Shown here piece by piece: positions 1-11,539 of a stretch of DNA of 64,000 nt. The stretch comes from Rhododendron vialii. Taxonomy: Eukaryota > Streptophyta > Magnoliopsida > Ericales > Ericaceae. Every line of letters begins with the position of its first letter. Within the stretch, counting starts at the first letter, position 1. The stretch is taken from the NCBI RefSeq assembly GCF_030253575.1, contig NC_080558.1, positions 5,218,001 to 5,282,000 on the forward strand. The letters are read 5' to 3'. The notes beneath the pieces are model-generated. The model did not search any database, was not told where the DNA came from, and worked only from the letters and a program-made list of their open reading frames with translations. A program made the position numbers and the translations under genes.

Positions 1-39
1 TTTTAGGAGAGATGGTGAAAAAGCGATCCGACAAGTATT

Positions 40-1090
40 AGTTATCAGGACAATTATAACGAGAACAGAGTCTCATGCCCAATCTACTATCCATTATCGG
101 AATGTGGGGCGACTACATTTTTCTGTCGTAGAGTCTGAGGTAATATGCAGCCGGTCTTCTTCCATTCCTTATTGCATCTAAGAATTATACAATTGTAATA
201 AGAAATAAAAAAAAAACAAGTAAAATTGCCACATTGTAAAATCCTTCCAAATTGTAAAAAATCGTTCCAAACACCATATTTATGCAAAATCAAGCAAGCA
301 AACCAGATTATTAGTTATCGAGTGTAGAGAAGGGTGACACAATTATATTTTAAAAATTTGCTAATGTTTTTGCCACTTATTGATTTTGAATCGAATTTAT
401 TAAAGGAAAACAAGCCCCTTTTTTCTTGTCAAAATTAGTTTATTGAAAAGGGAAGTGAAATGCAGAATCCAAATGCGGCTTTACGGGATTGACCATGTCA
501 TCACCAGTGCTATATATATATACACACACATATACATACACCAAACTTCTAATAAGGGCGCTCTTACCGTATTACGATAAAAGTGTCCCTTTCCCAACCA
601 ATTTACGATGATCCGAGCCGCTCAATGTGTTTAAAACGTGATTTTAAGGGTACTCGTCAGAAATTAGAAGAAAAAAGGACCGAAAATAGCTTGATTCGAG
701 CAGTTTTTGTTTGTATTTTATCGAACGGTTCAAATAAAAACTGCTCAAATCAAGCACTTTCCGGTCATTATTTTTGTTGATTTTCGCGAGTATCCTTAAA
801 ATCACGTTCTGAACACATTGAGCAGCTCGGATCATCAAAATTTAATCTGGAAAGAGGAGAAAAGGAGAAGCCCTTACCGTAATACGATAATGACGCCCTT
901 ATCAGAAATTTACTATATTTATATATATATATATATGTATATATATTGGGCCTTGTGGCCAGCGTGATTACCGAATGAGCGCAATGCTATGTAACTAAAC
1001 AAATTACCAGAAAGTACAAAAAGGGAATCAAGAGTCCAGATTCACTTAAAAGATGATCTGGACCTTCGATTTTTTTTTTGGGATACTTTC
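40..1090. repeat. Tandem segmental duplication, copy A
   Basis: This stretch is repeated with moderate divergence at about 2071-3045. Matching blocks run from the 'acgagaacagagtctcatgc' block, through 'gccggtcttct' and 'gggattgacc', to 'aagatgatctggacc'. Copy A carries a foldback element (549-907) that copy B lacks. I see no gene in it. Confidence 0.8.
549..907. mobile_element. Foldback MITE inside copy A
   Basis: The ends are inverted copies of each other: 'taataagggcg' plus 'accgtattacgataa' on the left, and the complementary 'ttaccgtaatacgataat' plus 'cgcccttatc' on the right. A second inverted pair lies inside, around 'gatccgagc' and 'gctcggatc', so most of the element can fold back on itself. 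The flanks aaactt and aaattt may be a decayed target duplication. The empty site is visible in copy B near 2885, where AT-rich flank and element are both absent. No coding capacity is seen, and the superfamily is not assigned. Confidence 0.75.
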
Positions 1091-2070
1091 TGGTGAAGGT
1101 GGCAAATGAGCAAGTTTGGGCTGGTTGAAATAGGTCGCAGGTCAAATATGAGCGGATCAAAGACTCAAATATGGGTCAAATAGTAAGTGGGTTAAAACGG
1201 GTCAAGTCAACTATGATTCAAGCCAAGCCCAAACCCGCCAGACCCGAACCGGTCCCCCCCTTTGTTTTTTTTCCCTCCCCTCCTTTCCCCTTCCTTCTTG
1301 CAGCATGGCATTTGCCCTGATCAGTTTTGTTGAATTTCTTGACTTTGACTTATTAAAACATTTCAAGTCTTTGATTTTGTGTAAAATATGAAACTAATTT
1401 CTTGGACCATCGGCTGGCGGACTCCAGAATCTTTTTTTTTTCACCGACCGTCAAGGGGTATCTGGACCAATTTACGCTCCATTCGACTAATCCTCTCACT
1501 GGTCCGGTCATAAACATATATGCTGTCCACGCTAGCTAGAACTATGAGATTCACAAGAAATTATTTTTTCCGGCCTGACTTCAAAAACCGAACCACAGTC
1601 AATTATGTGGGCGACAAATTTGCCAACTTACCGGACCAACCTACTTCTTTTTTGATATCCAAAGTATGATCTGGAAGCTGGGTTTTGACAACGTCGACTT
1701 TGGAAGAAGATCGTCTCCTGTAGCCCAAATGTGATCTCTCTCTCTCTCACACACACACACAGAGCCATGTCTATTCATGTCTAACAAGTGACTTGGACTT
1801 GTCCACTTCGAGTCTTCGACACTTTTTGTTTTGTTCTCATTAGTTGTTACACTTTTTTGGATATTGTTTGCGACATGAATGTTAAGCTAAATTGTTTCTA
1901 TCACAAGGTCTTGTTTGGATAACACAATACCATGATTTTTGACAAAATGTCCCGTCGATGCCTTCTCTTGTTATGTGGTGTGACAACATGAAATGTGCAC
2001 TGAGCTAGGAGTGAGGAGACACAATTGTATGGTTAGGGAGTGCATGACAAACATAACGAGAAATATAGTC

Positions 2071-3045
2071 TATCAGGACAATCATAACGAGAACAGAGTC
2101 TCATGCCCAATCTACTATCTATTATCGGAACATGGCCATATCCACCGCTCGTGACTACATTTTTCCGCCGTAGAGTCTAAGAGAGGTATTATGCAGCCGG
2201 TCTTCTCCCATTCCTTATTGCATCTAACAATTATACAATTGTAAGAAATAAATAAATAAATAAAACAAGTCAAATTGCCACATGTAAAATTGTTCCAAAT
2301 TCACCATATTTATGCAAGATTAAGCAAGCAAACCATATTATCAGTTATCGAGTGTAGAGGAGAATGACACCATTATATTTTTAAAAATTGCTAATGTTTT
2401 TGCCACTTATGGATTTCAAAATTATTAAAGGAAAACAGGCCCCTTTTTTCTTGTACTATCTAGAGCAGAACTACTGTCACCGCATGGATTTCGCGGTGAC
2501 CGTCCACCGCACGTATATTGTGGCTCCCAAAAAAATACAGAAAAATATTCATAAATTGCCATGTTAAAAATTAGCTCCAACGGATATCGGTAGGTATGTT
2601 TTTCGGAATTTGTACAGTTTCGTCCTTACAAATTCCAAAAAACATACCTACCGATATCCGTTGGAGCTAATTTTTTACATGGCCCCATGAAATATTATTT
2701 TAAAATTTACGAATATTTTTCTGTATTTTTTTGAGGCCCGGAGTGGGCCCCAATAGGCGCGCGTGGATGGTCACCGCATTTTCATACGGTGTACCTAGAC
2801 TTTCCGTACTGTTTATTGAAAAGGGAAGTGAAATGCAAAATCCAAGCTCAGTTTTACGGGATTGACCGTGTCATCACCAGTACTATTTTGGGCCTTGTGG
2901 CCAGCGTGATTACTCAATGAGTATCGCAATGCTAGGTACCCAAATAACTTATCCACAAAGTACTGTAAAAAAAAAATTTCAGGGTCCAGATTCACTCAAA
3001 AGATGATCCGGACCATTGATTTCTCTTTTCGGAATATTTTTTGGG
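2071..3045. repeat. Tandem segmental duplication, copy B
   Basis: Partner of 40-1090 in the same orientation. It lacks the 549-907 foldback but carries a different one (2458-2805). The order of shared blocks is conserved, so each element entered after the duplication. Confidence 0.8.
2458..2805. mobile_element. Foldback MITE, family shared with 14835 and 16376
   Basis: Long inverted arms of about 150 bp surround a short loop near 'gtacagtttcgtcc'. Both arms contain 'ctccaacggatatcggtagg' or its complement, a cag-aaaaatattc block, and a 'ggtgacc' block near the tips. The possible target duplication is gtact (2453-2457 and 2806-2810). The corresponding place in copy A (about 430) lacks the element. 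It is non-coding. Confidence 0.8.
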
Positions 3046-4241
3046 TACGTAACATTAATGTTACCGAATGCTCCATATTGGGATTCGGTTGGGCCTGGCA
3101 TATGACTTTTTTGTTTTCAGTTTTTTGCCACATGATCATATGATGTTAGTGTGTTTGTATTTGTTGATCCGAGTGGCAAGCTCATGTCCATAATGATCGA
3201 ACCCTAGTCTTCACGCTCCAAATTAGCGCTAAACGATGTTTGGGCCAAACCCCAAATATCCTTTCAGCCAAATACCAGCCACCCATATGACTAAATTATG
3301 TTTGTGTTGCTTTGTGTTTTTGTGGTGGACTAGCCCAATCCTTTTCCAAGCCCCCATGCTATGTTTCCAAATACAGTACTCCTTCAGCGACCCATAGCTC
3401 CGTTTGCTACCACTTATTCGGTTAGATTTTTTATTTTTATTTTTTGCTTAAAAGACTTTATATAAGTTGCAAAGTTGGTGTAGCTTTTTACAAGTTAAAA
3501 TATATAAGTTAAAAACGGTTTGGTTAAATAAGTTGTAGAATAGTTTATTTGGATAAATTTCTAAACTTTCCTTTGTGATTGTATGCAGATACTTAGAAAT
3601 CAAGGAGTATTTTTTTCTATCCTTGATTCCTTAATTATGATTGTCAACTTAAAATAAGTAAAAAAGCAACAAATTAGAGCTTAAAATAATCTCACTTATT
3701 TGATTCGAATAAGCTGAAATTTTTTAATGGTCTTGCTATTGCCAGCCTAATGGGCTGATGATAAGCACATTAGAAGATAAGAAAAATACGTATTTCTATG
3801 TATTTTTTAACTCTTTAATATATATTCACACACTTATTATTGTCAGCCCATTGGGCTGATTTTAGAATTTTTCAATTTTTAAAGCAATATAATCAACAAT
3901 CTATAATTGATTTTTTAAAATCTAGACCATCCCAAAAACTATTAGATGGTTGAGATAGCACAACACCGTACTGTGCACTAGGTGCACACTGCACAACATG
4001 CCCCCGGGTTCAAAAAATGCCGGTTATATAGAATTTTTATGCAGAAAACTCTAATGGAATGATTTGGGCTATGGAGTTCTAGCAATGATCACCAATTAGG
4101 TTTTAGTAGTTTTCAGTGGATTTTTATAGGCTATGTTGTTTGCGTGATGGGGTCACCACTGCCTGAACTAAAGAAAAATTCTAAAACCACGTCCAACTAA
4201 CACACCTAAATGCACAAATGGGTGTGTGGAGCCCACACTCA
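3046..4241. other. Gene-free AT-rich stretch
   Basis: No gene seen. The only structure is a short inverted pair around 3740-3855 ('cagcctaatgggctga' and 'cagcccattgggctga') that could be a small MITE. Confidence 0.5.
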
Positions 4242-4720
4242 CAGTGACGGAGTTGTTCAGTGGCTGGGCACCCCCACTTTTTTGGGAAAAAATTAGTTTG
4301 AATTGGGAGGTGAAAAAAGGCTTTCAAAGTTTCACAACATCCTGGGGTTGCTGTGACTACATTGATGTCACTTTAAAATTTTCCATTTCAAAACAAAACA
4401 AACCAACATTCTTTTGAGTTCTCCCTGTATTTTTCTTGCACAAACTCTCCCACTCGATTTCAATCCATCAAACTATGCGTCGAACTCGAAAGCTGATCAA
4501 GGTGAGGATCCCCGGCCAGCAATCAATTCTATTTTCGACGCCTACCGGCAAATGAAATTGACGAACGATGAGAGACGGCTCTCTCTCTCAAATAGAGATT
4601 ATAGGACCGTCCATCTCGGGCAATCTATTTAGTGCTATGTGCATGCTTTTGTGATTTTCATTACCGAAAGATTGTTTTGACTTTGGCCCCCCTGGATCCT
4701 AAATCCTAGCTCCACCACTG
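4242..4720. mobile_element. Non-autonomous hAT-type element with 8-bp target duplication
   Basis: The 479-bp element begins with CAGTGACGGAG and ends with CTCCACCACTG, which are imperfect terminal inverted repeats of the CAGTGRYGGAG type. Exact 8-bp direct repeats CACACTCA flank it (4234-4241 and 4721-4728). Eight-bp duplications and CA..TG termini are the hAT signature. No transposase frame is seen, so it would depend on an autonomous relative. Confidence 0.85.
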
Positions 4721-4728
4721 CACACTCA

Positions 4729-5501
4729 CTACACTACTAATGTGTGTGAAGCCAACATACTTAGGTGAGTGTGTTGTGTATTTGAGTGTGATCATAGAAC
4801 ATATATGTATGAACTAAATTATTCGGGCCACAAGAGTCAGAGTTCTGAAATAAATTGATATGCATGTAAGGTGGGAGTTGAGCAAAGTCTAGTTTCACAA
4901 AAAGTGCTACAAGTATTAAACTGGGTTTTTTCCCTTTGTACTTTGCGAAAGGAAAAAAAAAAATCTATTTAGCACTTTTGAGAAACCAGGCCTAAATGTC
5001 CCTTCTTTCTTCGATTGATACGCATGTCATTTCCTAGCTAACAAAACCAATTCAAACTCAACTTCAAGTCTTAATCAATCGGGATCGGCTATCTTAATGT
5101 ATTTTCTTCCTCAAACTCCGACAAGGACACCATAGCTAGCACAGCTCATATTCAGAATCGAATTATTGTTATAAGAATCTAACATGACATATTGCAGACC
5201 GGCTAGCAGACTATGGTATATATCCTCTTTGGTGAAAAAGTTTGTGAGGTTTCCACTAATGCTGTTGGCAAGTTAAAGAGAAATTTTCTCAACAAACTAA
5301 GCAATAAATTTTTACATATCTACCTTGCACATGGAACTGTATCATGAACATGCTAGCTGTAGTTACATGTACATTCTTTTCACAAAATTACAAAGCCTTG
5401 GTTTCTTCTGTGCTTTGAATTTTTTCTTCTTCTGGAAATTAGTTGTTGAAACCCATGTGCGGGAAAACGCTAGTTTTTTTGTTTGTGAACAAGTGAAATT
5501 G
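4729..5501. other. Gene-free stretch
   Basis: No coding region, RNA gene or clear repeat recognised. Confidence 0.4.
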
Positions 5502-5644
5502 TTCAATAGTCCGGTAGTATCGCCACGTGGTACTCCGGACCACTTTCTTGTGAGGTCTACTGTTAAGTGTATGAACCCGGCAGGAATGTGCGGTTGTAAA
5601 GTGGTTCGGAGTACCATGTGGCGGTGTACTCCTGGACTATTGAA
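5502..5644. mobile_element. Short inverted-repeat element (MITE-like)
   Basis: About 45 bp at each end are inverted copies: 'ttcaatagtccgg', 'gccacgtggtactccgg' and 'accacttt' on the left face their complements on the right. There is no coding capacity. The target duplication is ambiguous. Confidence 0.65.
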
Positions 5645-5693
5645 TGGAGTAATTAATTACTCGGTGAACAATGACAAGTTTTAGCCTAGTGGG

Positions 5694-5814
5694 TAATTAT
5701 TATTCACTACTCCCGGTGTATACTCCGTCTGCCCTCACATAACATGTGAAGTCCGTTGTGAGCCCCACATGTTATGTGAGAGGAGGGAGTATACACCGAA
5801 AGTATTGAATAATT
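5694..5814. mobile_element. Second short inverted-repeat element
   Basis: Arms containing 'ggtgtatactcc' and 'cacataacatgtg' are mirrored by 'cacatgttatgtg' and 'ggagtatacacc'. It lies only about 50 bp from the element at 5502-5644 but has unrelated sequence. Confidence 0.65.
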
Positions 5815-5870
5815 TTCAATTTCCATAAGCCTTTTATTTGTATACACTTGATCAAAGATAATGCAACAAA

Positions 5871-6063
5871 AACTTCAAGCCATTTGGTCAAGTGGTGGTG
5901 AGACGGTAATTAGTGATTGTCCTCCATAAGATCGCACATTTTCACGGAGGCCAAACATTTCAAACTTGCAGGGCCACTGGAGGGTTTGCTCGGTCGTTAA
6001 CTTCAAGATTCAAAAATTAATTGAGGTGTGGGCAAGTTGACTCGGACATCCGGTTATAAGAAA
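5871..6063 (+). mobile_element. tRNA-derived SINE, Au-SINE-like
   Basis: The 193-bp element has a tRNA-like head ('tggtcaagtggtggtgagac', then a degenerate B box near 'gatcgcacattttcacgg') and a conserved tail ('gggtttgctcggtcgttaac', 'gactcggacatccggttat'). Near-perfect 16-bp target duplications flank it (aagataatgcaacaaa at 5855-5870, aagataatgaaacaaa at 6064-6079). The tail resembles, from memory, the Au SINE family of flowering plants; the family name is an inference. Confidence 0.75.
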
Positions 6064-6249
6064 AAGATAATGAAACAAATCGAAGAGACAAAGGTCATGG
6101 GAGTACTACCGTTGCACATGGCTCCTCAACATCCAAGAAGCATGCTCGCTCCTCCATTCGCTAATGTCGGATTCGAGTAATTTTTTAGGTTGTGTTTGGA
6201 TGATCCAATATTTATAAAAATATCAATTTATGAAGAAAATAGGAAATGG

Positions 6250-6421
6250 ATAAGTGCTTTTCTTCCATGAAATCACAATATCACATGTTTGAATTTCATA
6301 GAGGCCAAATATTTCAAACTTCGGGACACTATAGAGTTTGTCTGGTCGTTAACTTTAGGGCTCTGAAATTAGTCGAGATGCATACAAACTAGCCCGGACA
6401 TCCGGTTATCAAAAAATTAAC
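6250..6421 (+). mobile_element. Second SINE of the same family
   Basis: This copy shares the tail ('gtctggtcgttaac', 'gcccggacatccggttat') with the SINE at 5871. It sits between 18-bp direct repeats gaagaaaatagRaaatgg (6232-6249 and 6422-6439), with one mismatch. The head is more degraded than in the first copy. Confidence 0.75.
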
Positions 6422-6559
6422 GAAGAAAATAGAAAATGGTACCAAAACTAAAGAAATTATATCATCTTCTAGCTACTAGAAAATTTAGTGACGAAAAAAA
6501 TGGTGACGAAATTTACTGTCTTATGTATGTCAGGGTGAATTGTTTACGGCCTTAAACTG

Positions 6560-6935
6560 AAATTTTTCTTGGGGAGGCTCTGCTTTTGTTGAGGGTGATC
6601 TTATTAGAACAGTTCCTATCTACATTTGGGCTTTGTTTAATCTGGGGGTTCATCCACCTTCGGAGTTTTGGGCTAGTAGGGTGACCAATCACCTCGGGGG
6701 TTTTAGTACTCTTCCATGTTCTCTTGTTAATTTTCCCCTGATTTTTCGGTTGATTTCTTGCCAAACTTGATTCTTTTTGGGCTTGAGCTGCAGATGAATG
6801 TCGGGGGTTAGGATTCCAATTTCGTTACGATGCTTTCCCTTGTTGTAATGCATTTGTTTTTGTTTTTTTAATCTTTTGTATCCATTACATTCGATTAATA
6901 AAAAAAAATATTCGCCATTCAAAAAAAAAAGGGGC
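6560..6935 (+). mobile_element. Probable LINE 3' end with A-rich tail
   Basis: A non-coding stretch resembling the 3' untranslated ends of plant LINEs ends in 'cgattaataaaaaaaaat' and a second A run at 6920-6930. I could not find a convincing target duplication, so the call is tentative. Confidence 0.35.
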
Positions 6936-7009
6936 TGCTGCCTCCACCGAATGTTTAGGTATGCCGGTTTTATTCTACTGTAAAGTCCATAGGTTATCTA
7001 TTGCATGGG

Positions 7010-7730
7010 CAGAGCCGGCTTAGAGCAAAGGCAGGAGAAGCCTGCGCTTCCGGCTCCCAAAAAAAGTTTAAAATGCGGGCTCCAAAATTCTTGGATCCAT
7101 ATATATATGGTCCCAAAAAAATTTGCACTAGCCTCTTTTATACAAAATAGGCCCAATTGAAATTTAGAAGCCACAAAATAGGCTCGTTAGAAACGCTAAG
7201 GCGAAAAAAAATAAATAATAAGGGACGGCTGGAAGAATATATTGTGCTGATCCAAAAAAGAAGAAGAAATAAATGCAGCAAGCTGCAAACGCTTCATGCT
7301 TCACGCTTGAGAAGTCGAAGGGAAGGGAAGACAACGATTGACGACCGTGGATGGAAAATATTTGCATACGGAATTCCTTGATCAAAAATTATCTTCGGTC
7401 AACCATGTCTCAAGAAAAATTAAATGGATTGGTTATATTGTCTATCAAGAAGGAGTTGGTGAAGCAACTTGACTATGGAAACTTAATAGTACATTTGTAG
7501 TAAAAACTGCAAGAAGACTAATTTTCAAACAATGGATTTTGAGAAATTGTAATAGTAGCTTCTTCTTTTTTTGGATAATTATATATATGCTTCTATTTTA
7601 TAATAATGGTAAATCTTTTGTAATAATTTTTTTCATGAGACTCTTTGTAGACGATTTTAGTATGAAAAATATAAAAAGGTTTCATTCAAGAGGTTTGCTT
7701 CCGACCTCCAAAACTTATGAGCCGGCCCTG
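7010..7730. mobile_element. Possible decayed hAT-like element
   Basis: The left end CAGAGCCGGCTTAG and right end GAGCCGGCCCTG are imperfect inverted repeats of the CAGGGCCGGC type often seen on plant hAT elements. The 8-bp flanks do not match, and no transposase frame remains. The interior is A-rich. Confidence 0.4.
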
Positions 7731-8006
7731 ATTTTACCACACGGGAGACATTTCTCCCCTGTCCCAAAATTATTCAATGCCATACATAAAGTTTTTTTTT
7801 TTTCTCTATCGACGAAAGCCAGTATTTTTTAGAATAAGTAGATTAACACATTGGGAGAAGATTGAACTCCTGAACTCCAGGCATCTAAGTGCACTCTGAC
7901 GCCGGCAAAGCCTCTTGACTGCCATATATTTAGGAGCATTCTTACACCTTTCACGAATATCTAGAATGTGAATCTCATCCCGAGTGTGCAGGCCGGCTCT
8001 ACATAC

Positions 8007-9960
8007 TGTAGACACCCCATTCTGGACCATCCAGATAATGCCATTTTACGGTCTTTGCTGCCCCAATGATGATTAAAGGTCGAGAACAATCTGAGGACGA
8101 TGATGTGTTTGAACTTTGAGCATTCCGAACCTCATTCAAAACCCATTTCAAACCCTTCAAGCCAGAACCAAACAGCCCCAGCAAAGCCCAAACTGGCTTA
8201 CGCCAGTACTGTGCTGACGTACGCCAGTTAACTGCCACGTGTCGGTCATCGACCGTTGACTCAATTATCACCGGCGCACGCCAGTCAATCCTAATCAAAT
8301 CAACTTTATTCAGCCACATGGACGAGACTTTTGTACCACCCTGACGTCGGCTACAGTCTCCCTGATGATTACTCTCTGCAGAGGCGTTCCCTCTCTCTCC
8401 TACACCCTCCATCAAGCCAAGTCCCATGCATTTAATGCATGGGAGGCCCTCTCCTAACCTAACCAAACCCTTAACCCAACTGATCAGCCCCCTTCCTCAG
8501 GCCCTCTCTCCTCTATAAATACCCCTCTTGCATTCATTTGCAAGGGGTTAACCACATAAAGAACCCAAGGCTCTTTTCTTCTCTCTCTCTCTACTCCTCC
8601 ATTGAAAGAGGAAGGAAAAAGAGGTCTTTCAGTCTCACATTCCACTGATACATACTCACATTACCACCTTCTATCTCTCCAAATCAAAGCTCAAGCTATC
8701 CTTTCATCCTAAGTAAAGGTATACCACCTTTGTGTTCCTTTCTGTTTTCATCTCCTGAGGGGAACCAGTAAGGTCCAGGCTAGTAAATAATACTAGTCCT
8801 GGCCTTAAACTGGTGAAATACAACAGTCGTGTGAGATGAGACATGACGCACGCCAGTAACCTTATGTCGTACGCCAGTCATGGCAGTATATGCACTACTG
8901 GCGTGGGGATCATTGATCATCATTTCTGTCAGCTTACATTTCTGTGAATCACCTAAGCATGCTAATAATCAGTTTACTGCTTTCTGTATATTTAGTGCTA
9001 CTTAGCTGTAGTAGTTACTGCTTGCTCCTTGTTTGTTCAAAAGGCCATTTGAGATCCTTCTGGTTGTGTTCCAGAGCTCAGATAATGCAAAACCAAGCAC
9101 TGGATTAAGGACGGACTGGCGTACGGTCTTCTATGACTGGCGTACGGCAATGTTGCCTGGGATCCAGTGGCTGGTTCTTGCATCTTAGCTTAGTCTTGGC
9201 CTCTTTCATGTCCCCACACTATTTTTGGGGTATTCTGTTGTCTTTCGTGGCTCGAAGCCATTTTATCTGGCTGTAACTGTATATATTCTGCTCTATTAAT
9301 TGCGTGGTTTGTCATGGGTGTGCGCTGGTCCCTTTCCAGAGCCTAGAGGATTGCAAACAATGACTGAGAAACTAAGTGAGTGGAGTACGCCAGTTGGGTT
9401 GTGGCGTGCGCAGGTCCTATCTGCGTGCACTGGTTCGATCAGTGCACGCTGATACGGAGTCTGCTCACATCCCTTCAGGGCAGCGTACTCCAACTTATTC
9501 AGGCTGCTCTCAGTGCTTATTCTCAATTTATGTTTACTATTGCAAGCAAATCATCCATAAACATTTTACCACGTGAATGCAACCTGTTACAGTTTTAAAC
9601 CCCCATTAACTGTTCCCCCGCCCTAACTGGCTAAAAATGATTAATGAGAGAAAAATGCAAACACTTTATGAAATGCCTGAGTAGAGACTGATCTCCGGAT
9701 TGGGCGAGAGGGGTGCCATAAAACCCTTCCCCTCTCGTAACCTGGCTCCCGAACATCAGATATCGAAGGTGACGACGGACCGGCCCGCAAGCCTTTTTCA
9801 AATCAAACAAAAGTGGCAAGCGTTTTTCGAGTTCGGTTCCTTGAGTATATTCACCGCTAAAATCCGAGTGGCGACTCTGAATCGGAGCATTTCGCCGCGC
9901 TTTCCGAAAAAGGGCCGCACCCAATTTTACAAATAAAATTTTCGGGGGTGCGTGCCCACA
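8007..9960 (+). mobile_element. Solo LTR of a large LTR retrotransposon, 1954 bp
   Basis: The element begins TGTAGACACCCC and ends GGTGCGTGCCCACA (TG..CA termini). Exact 5-bp direct repeats CATAC flank it (8002-8006 and 9961-9965), as expected for a full integration later reduced to one LTR. A TATAAA box lies at 8514-8519. There is no internal coding sequence and no second LTR. A GYACGCCAGT-type motif recurs about nine times in both orientations. The length and TGTAGACACCCC start suggest a Ty3/gypsy element, possibly of the Tat/Ogre lineage; that part is inference. Confidence 0.8.
8514..8519 (+). promoter_or_regulatory. TATA box of the solo LTR
   Basis: TATAAA in 'ctctataaataccc' sits about 507 bp into the LTR, after a pyrimidine-rich stretch. 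It marks the likely U3/R boundary about 30 bp downstream. Orientation is taken from this motif. Confidence 0.6.
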
Positions 9961-9980
9961 CATACTATGGTGATTTTTTA

Positions 9981-10122
9981 ACTTAAACAATATCAACCTT
10001 CTACTTTATGACTAGTTTCAATGTGAATATATAATATATGTCCAAAAAGAACTTAAATAATATCATCCGTCTATTTTATGACTAGTTTCAACGTGAATAT
10101 ATAATATATATGTCCAAAAAGG
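9981..10122. repeat. Two-copy tandem repeat, 70-72 bp period
   Basis: Copies start at 9981 and 10051. Both contain 'tttatgactagtttcaa', 'gtgaatatataatatat' and 'gtccaaaaag'. The repeat abuts the 3' flank of the solo LTR. Confidence 0.8.
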
Positions 10123-10950
10123 GTATGGAAGTCTACAGAGGGGTCATATCAAGCTTCTTCATTGACGCCCTCCATCTACTTAACTGACCACGTAGTCAAA
10201 TCCAGAGATAGTCGACCGGATCCGGAAACCTGTAATGAGCAAAGTCATTACAAGATTAAAGTGAGCAATTTTAGTCGTCCACAAGCTTTTTCTACGGTTC
10301 GGATTAAAAAAAAAAAAAAAACTCTTCCACGGAAAAAAATAACTCTCCCCTGAAAGAGTTTGGTCTATTTGCAATATTTAGACCTCTCAAAAAATAGTAT
10401 ATATTTTTGAACTTATAATATTACTTACATAGAATATGGGTCTTGTTTTTAACATCATAAATAATATTATAAACGACAACATGTACACATAGACAATTTC
10501 GGTGTATCATTGGTTGGCTTCTTGCCAATCTCGGATTTGAGTCTCAGATTCTCGGATCTTTGCTCCGTTAGTATTTGTAACAACTTCAAAGATTATATAA
10601 AAAAAAATTCGCCCAGCAAAAAAAAAAAAAAGGTACACATAGACAACTTATGAGAATTCAAAATAGTGAAATGGTAATCATTTTAGGACGGGAAGAGTAG
10701 GTATTTTGACTTTTAATGTTATGTTATGCATCACATCCAAATTGAGATGATAAAATATAAGAGTAAATTAAGACAGATGATGGAGAAATACACATTTTTC
10801 ATTTAGCATGAAAATGATCATGAAAAGTCACATCGGAAAGTTGATGCTATGAACTTTTTATGTTCCCATAGACTTTCTATGGACTTGCTAGCTACCAATA
10901 GAACCCAATAGTGAATGTTTGATTAAATGAGCATGAGAAAGCAAATAAGT
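10123..10950. other. Gene-free AT-rich stretch
   Basis: Nothing recognised apart from homopolymer A runs near 10307 and 10617. Confidence 0.4.
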
Positions 10951-10954
10951 TGTC

Positions 10955-11105
10955 GGCGTCCATAAAGTCGCACGTCAGAATTCCACGGAGGCTAGGCATT
11001 TCAAATCTAGGGGCGAAGGTTTGCCCCGTCTTAATTTTAAGGCTCCAGAATTAGTCAACGTCCATGTGCAAGTTGGGCGAGACATCCGGTAATTATCATA
11101 CCAAA
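10955..11105 (+). mobile_element. Partial third copy of the SINE family
   Basis: It shares 'tccataaagtcgcac', 'cacggaggctaggcatttc', 'aagttgggcgagacatccgg' and the A-rich end with the SINEs at 5871 and 6250. The head is poorly preserved and no target duplication is clear. Confidence 0.55.
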
Positions 11106-11461
11106 AAAAAATAAAATAATAAAGAACCCAACCTAGATCTAGCTACACTGCATGGTATAGTAGTACGATATCATTAGGATCATGTGAAACTGGGATTTTT
11201 TCTTGGGGTTACTAGTTTTTTCAATGGTTCTAAACTCTTTTTGAGAGAGAAAAGAAGAGATCGGCTGTAGTACTGCTAAAGAGAGGCCTCACAAAACGCG
11301 TGAGAATTATAAAAATACCAGGCCAGGGCATTAAATCACAAGTGTGGCGATCGAGAACAGTTAGGTTGTTGAGAAAGTACTCTTGAAATCATTTAATACA
11401 CACACATGTACACTAGTCTACGAGCTAGAGGGAGTGTACTCCTTCAGGACCTTTTTCACTT

Positions 11462-11475
11462 ATTTATATATATAG
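11462..11475 (+). promoter_or_regulatory. TATA box of the glycine-rich protein gene
   Basis: 'atttatatatatag' lies about 70 bp before the ATG at 11540. That spacing allows a start of transcription near 11500 and a short leader of about 40 nt. Confidence 0.55.
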
Positions 11476-11539
11476 ATAGAGATCGGGACTTGTGCTTGGT
11501 AAAATACATATTAGGAATTCGATTTCATAAAACTTATAT

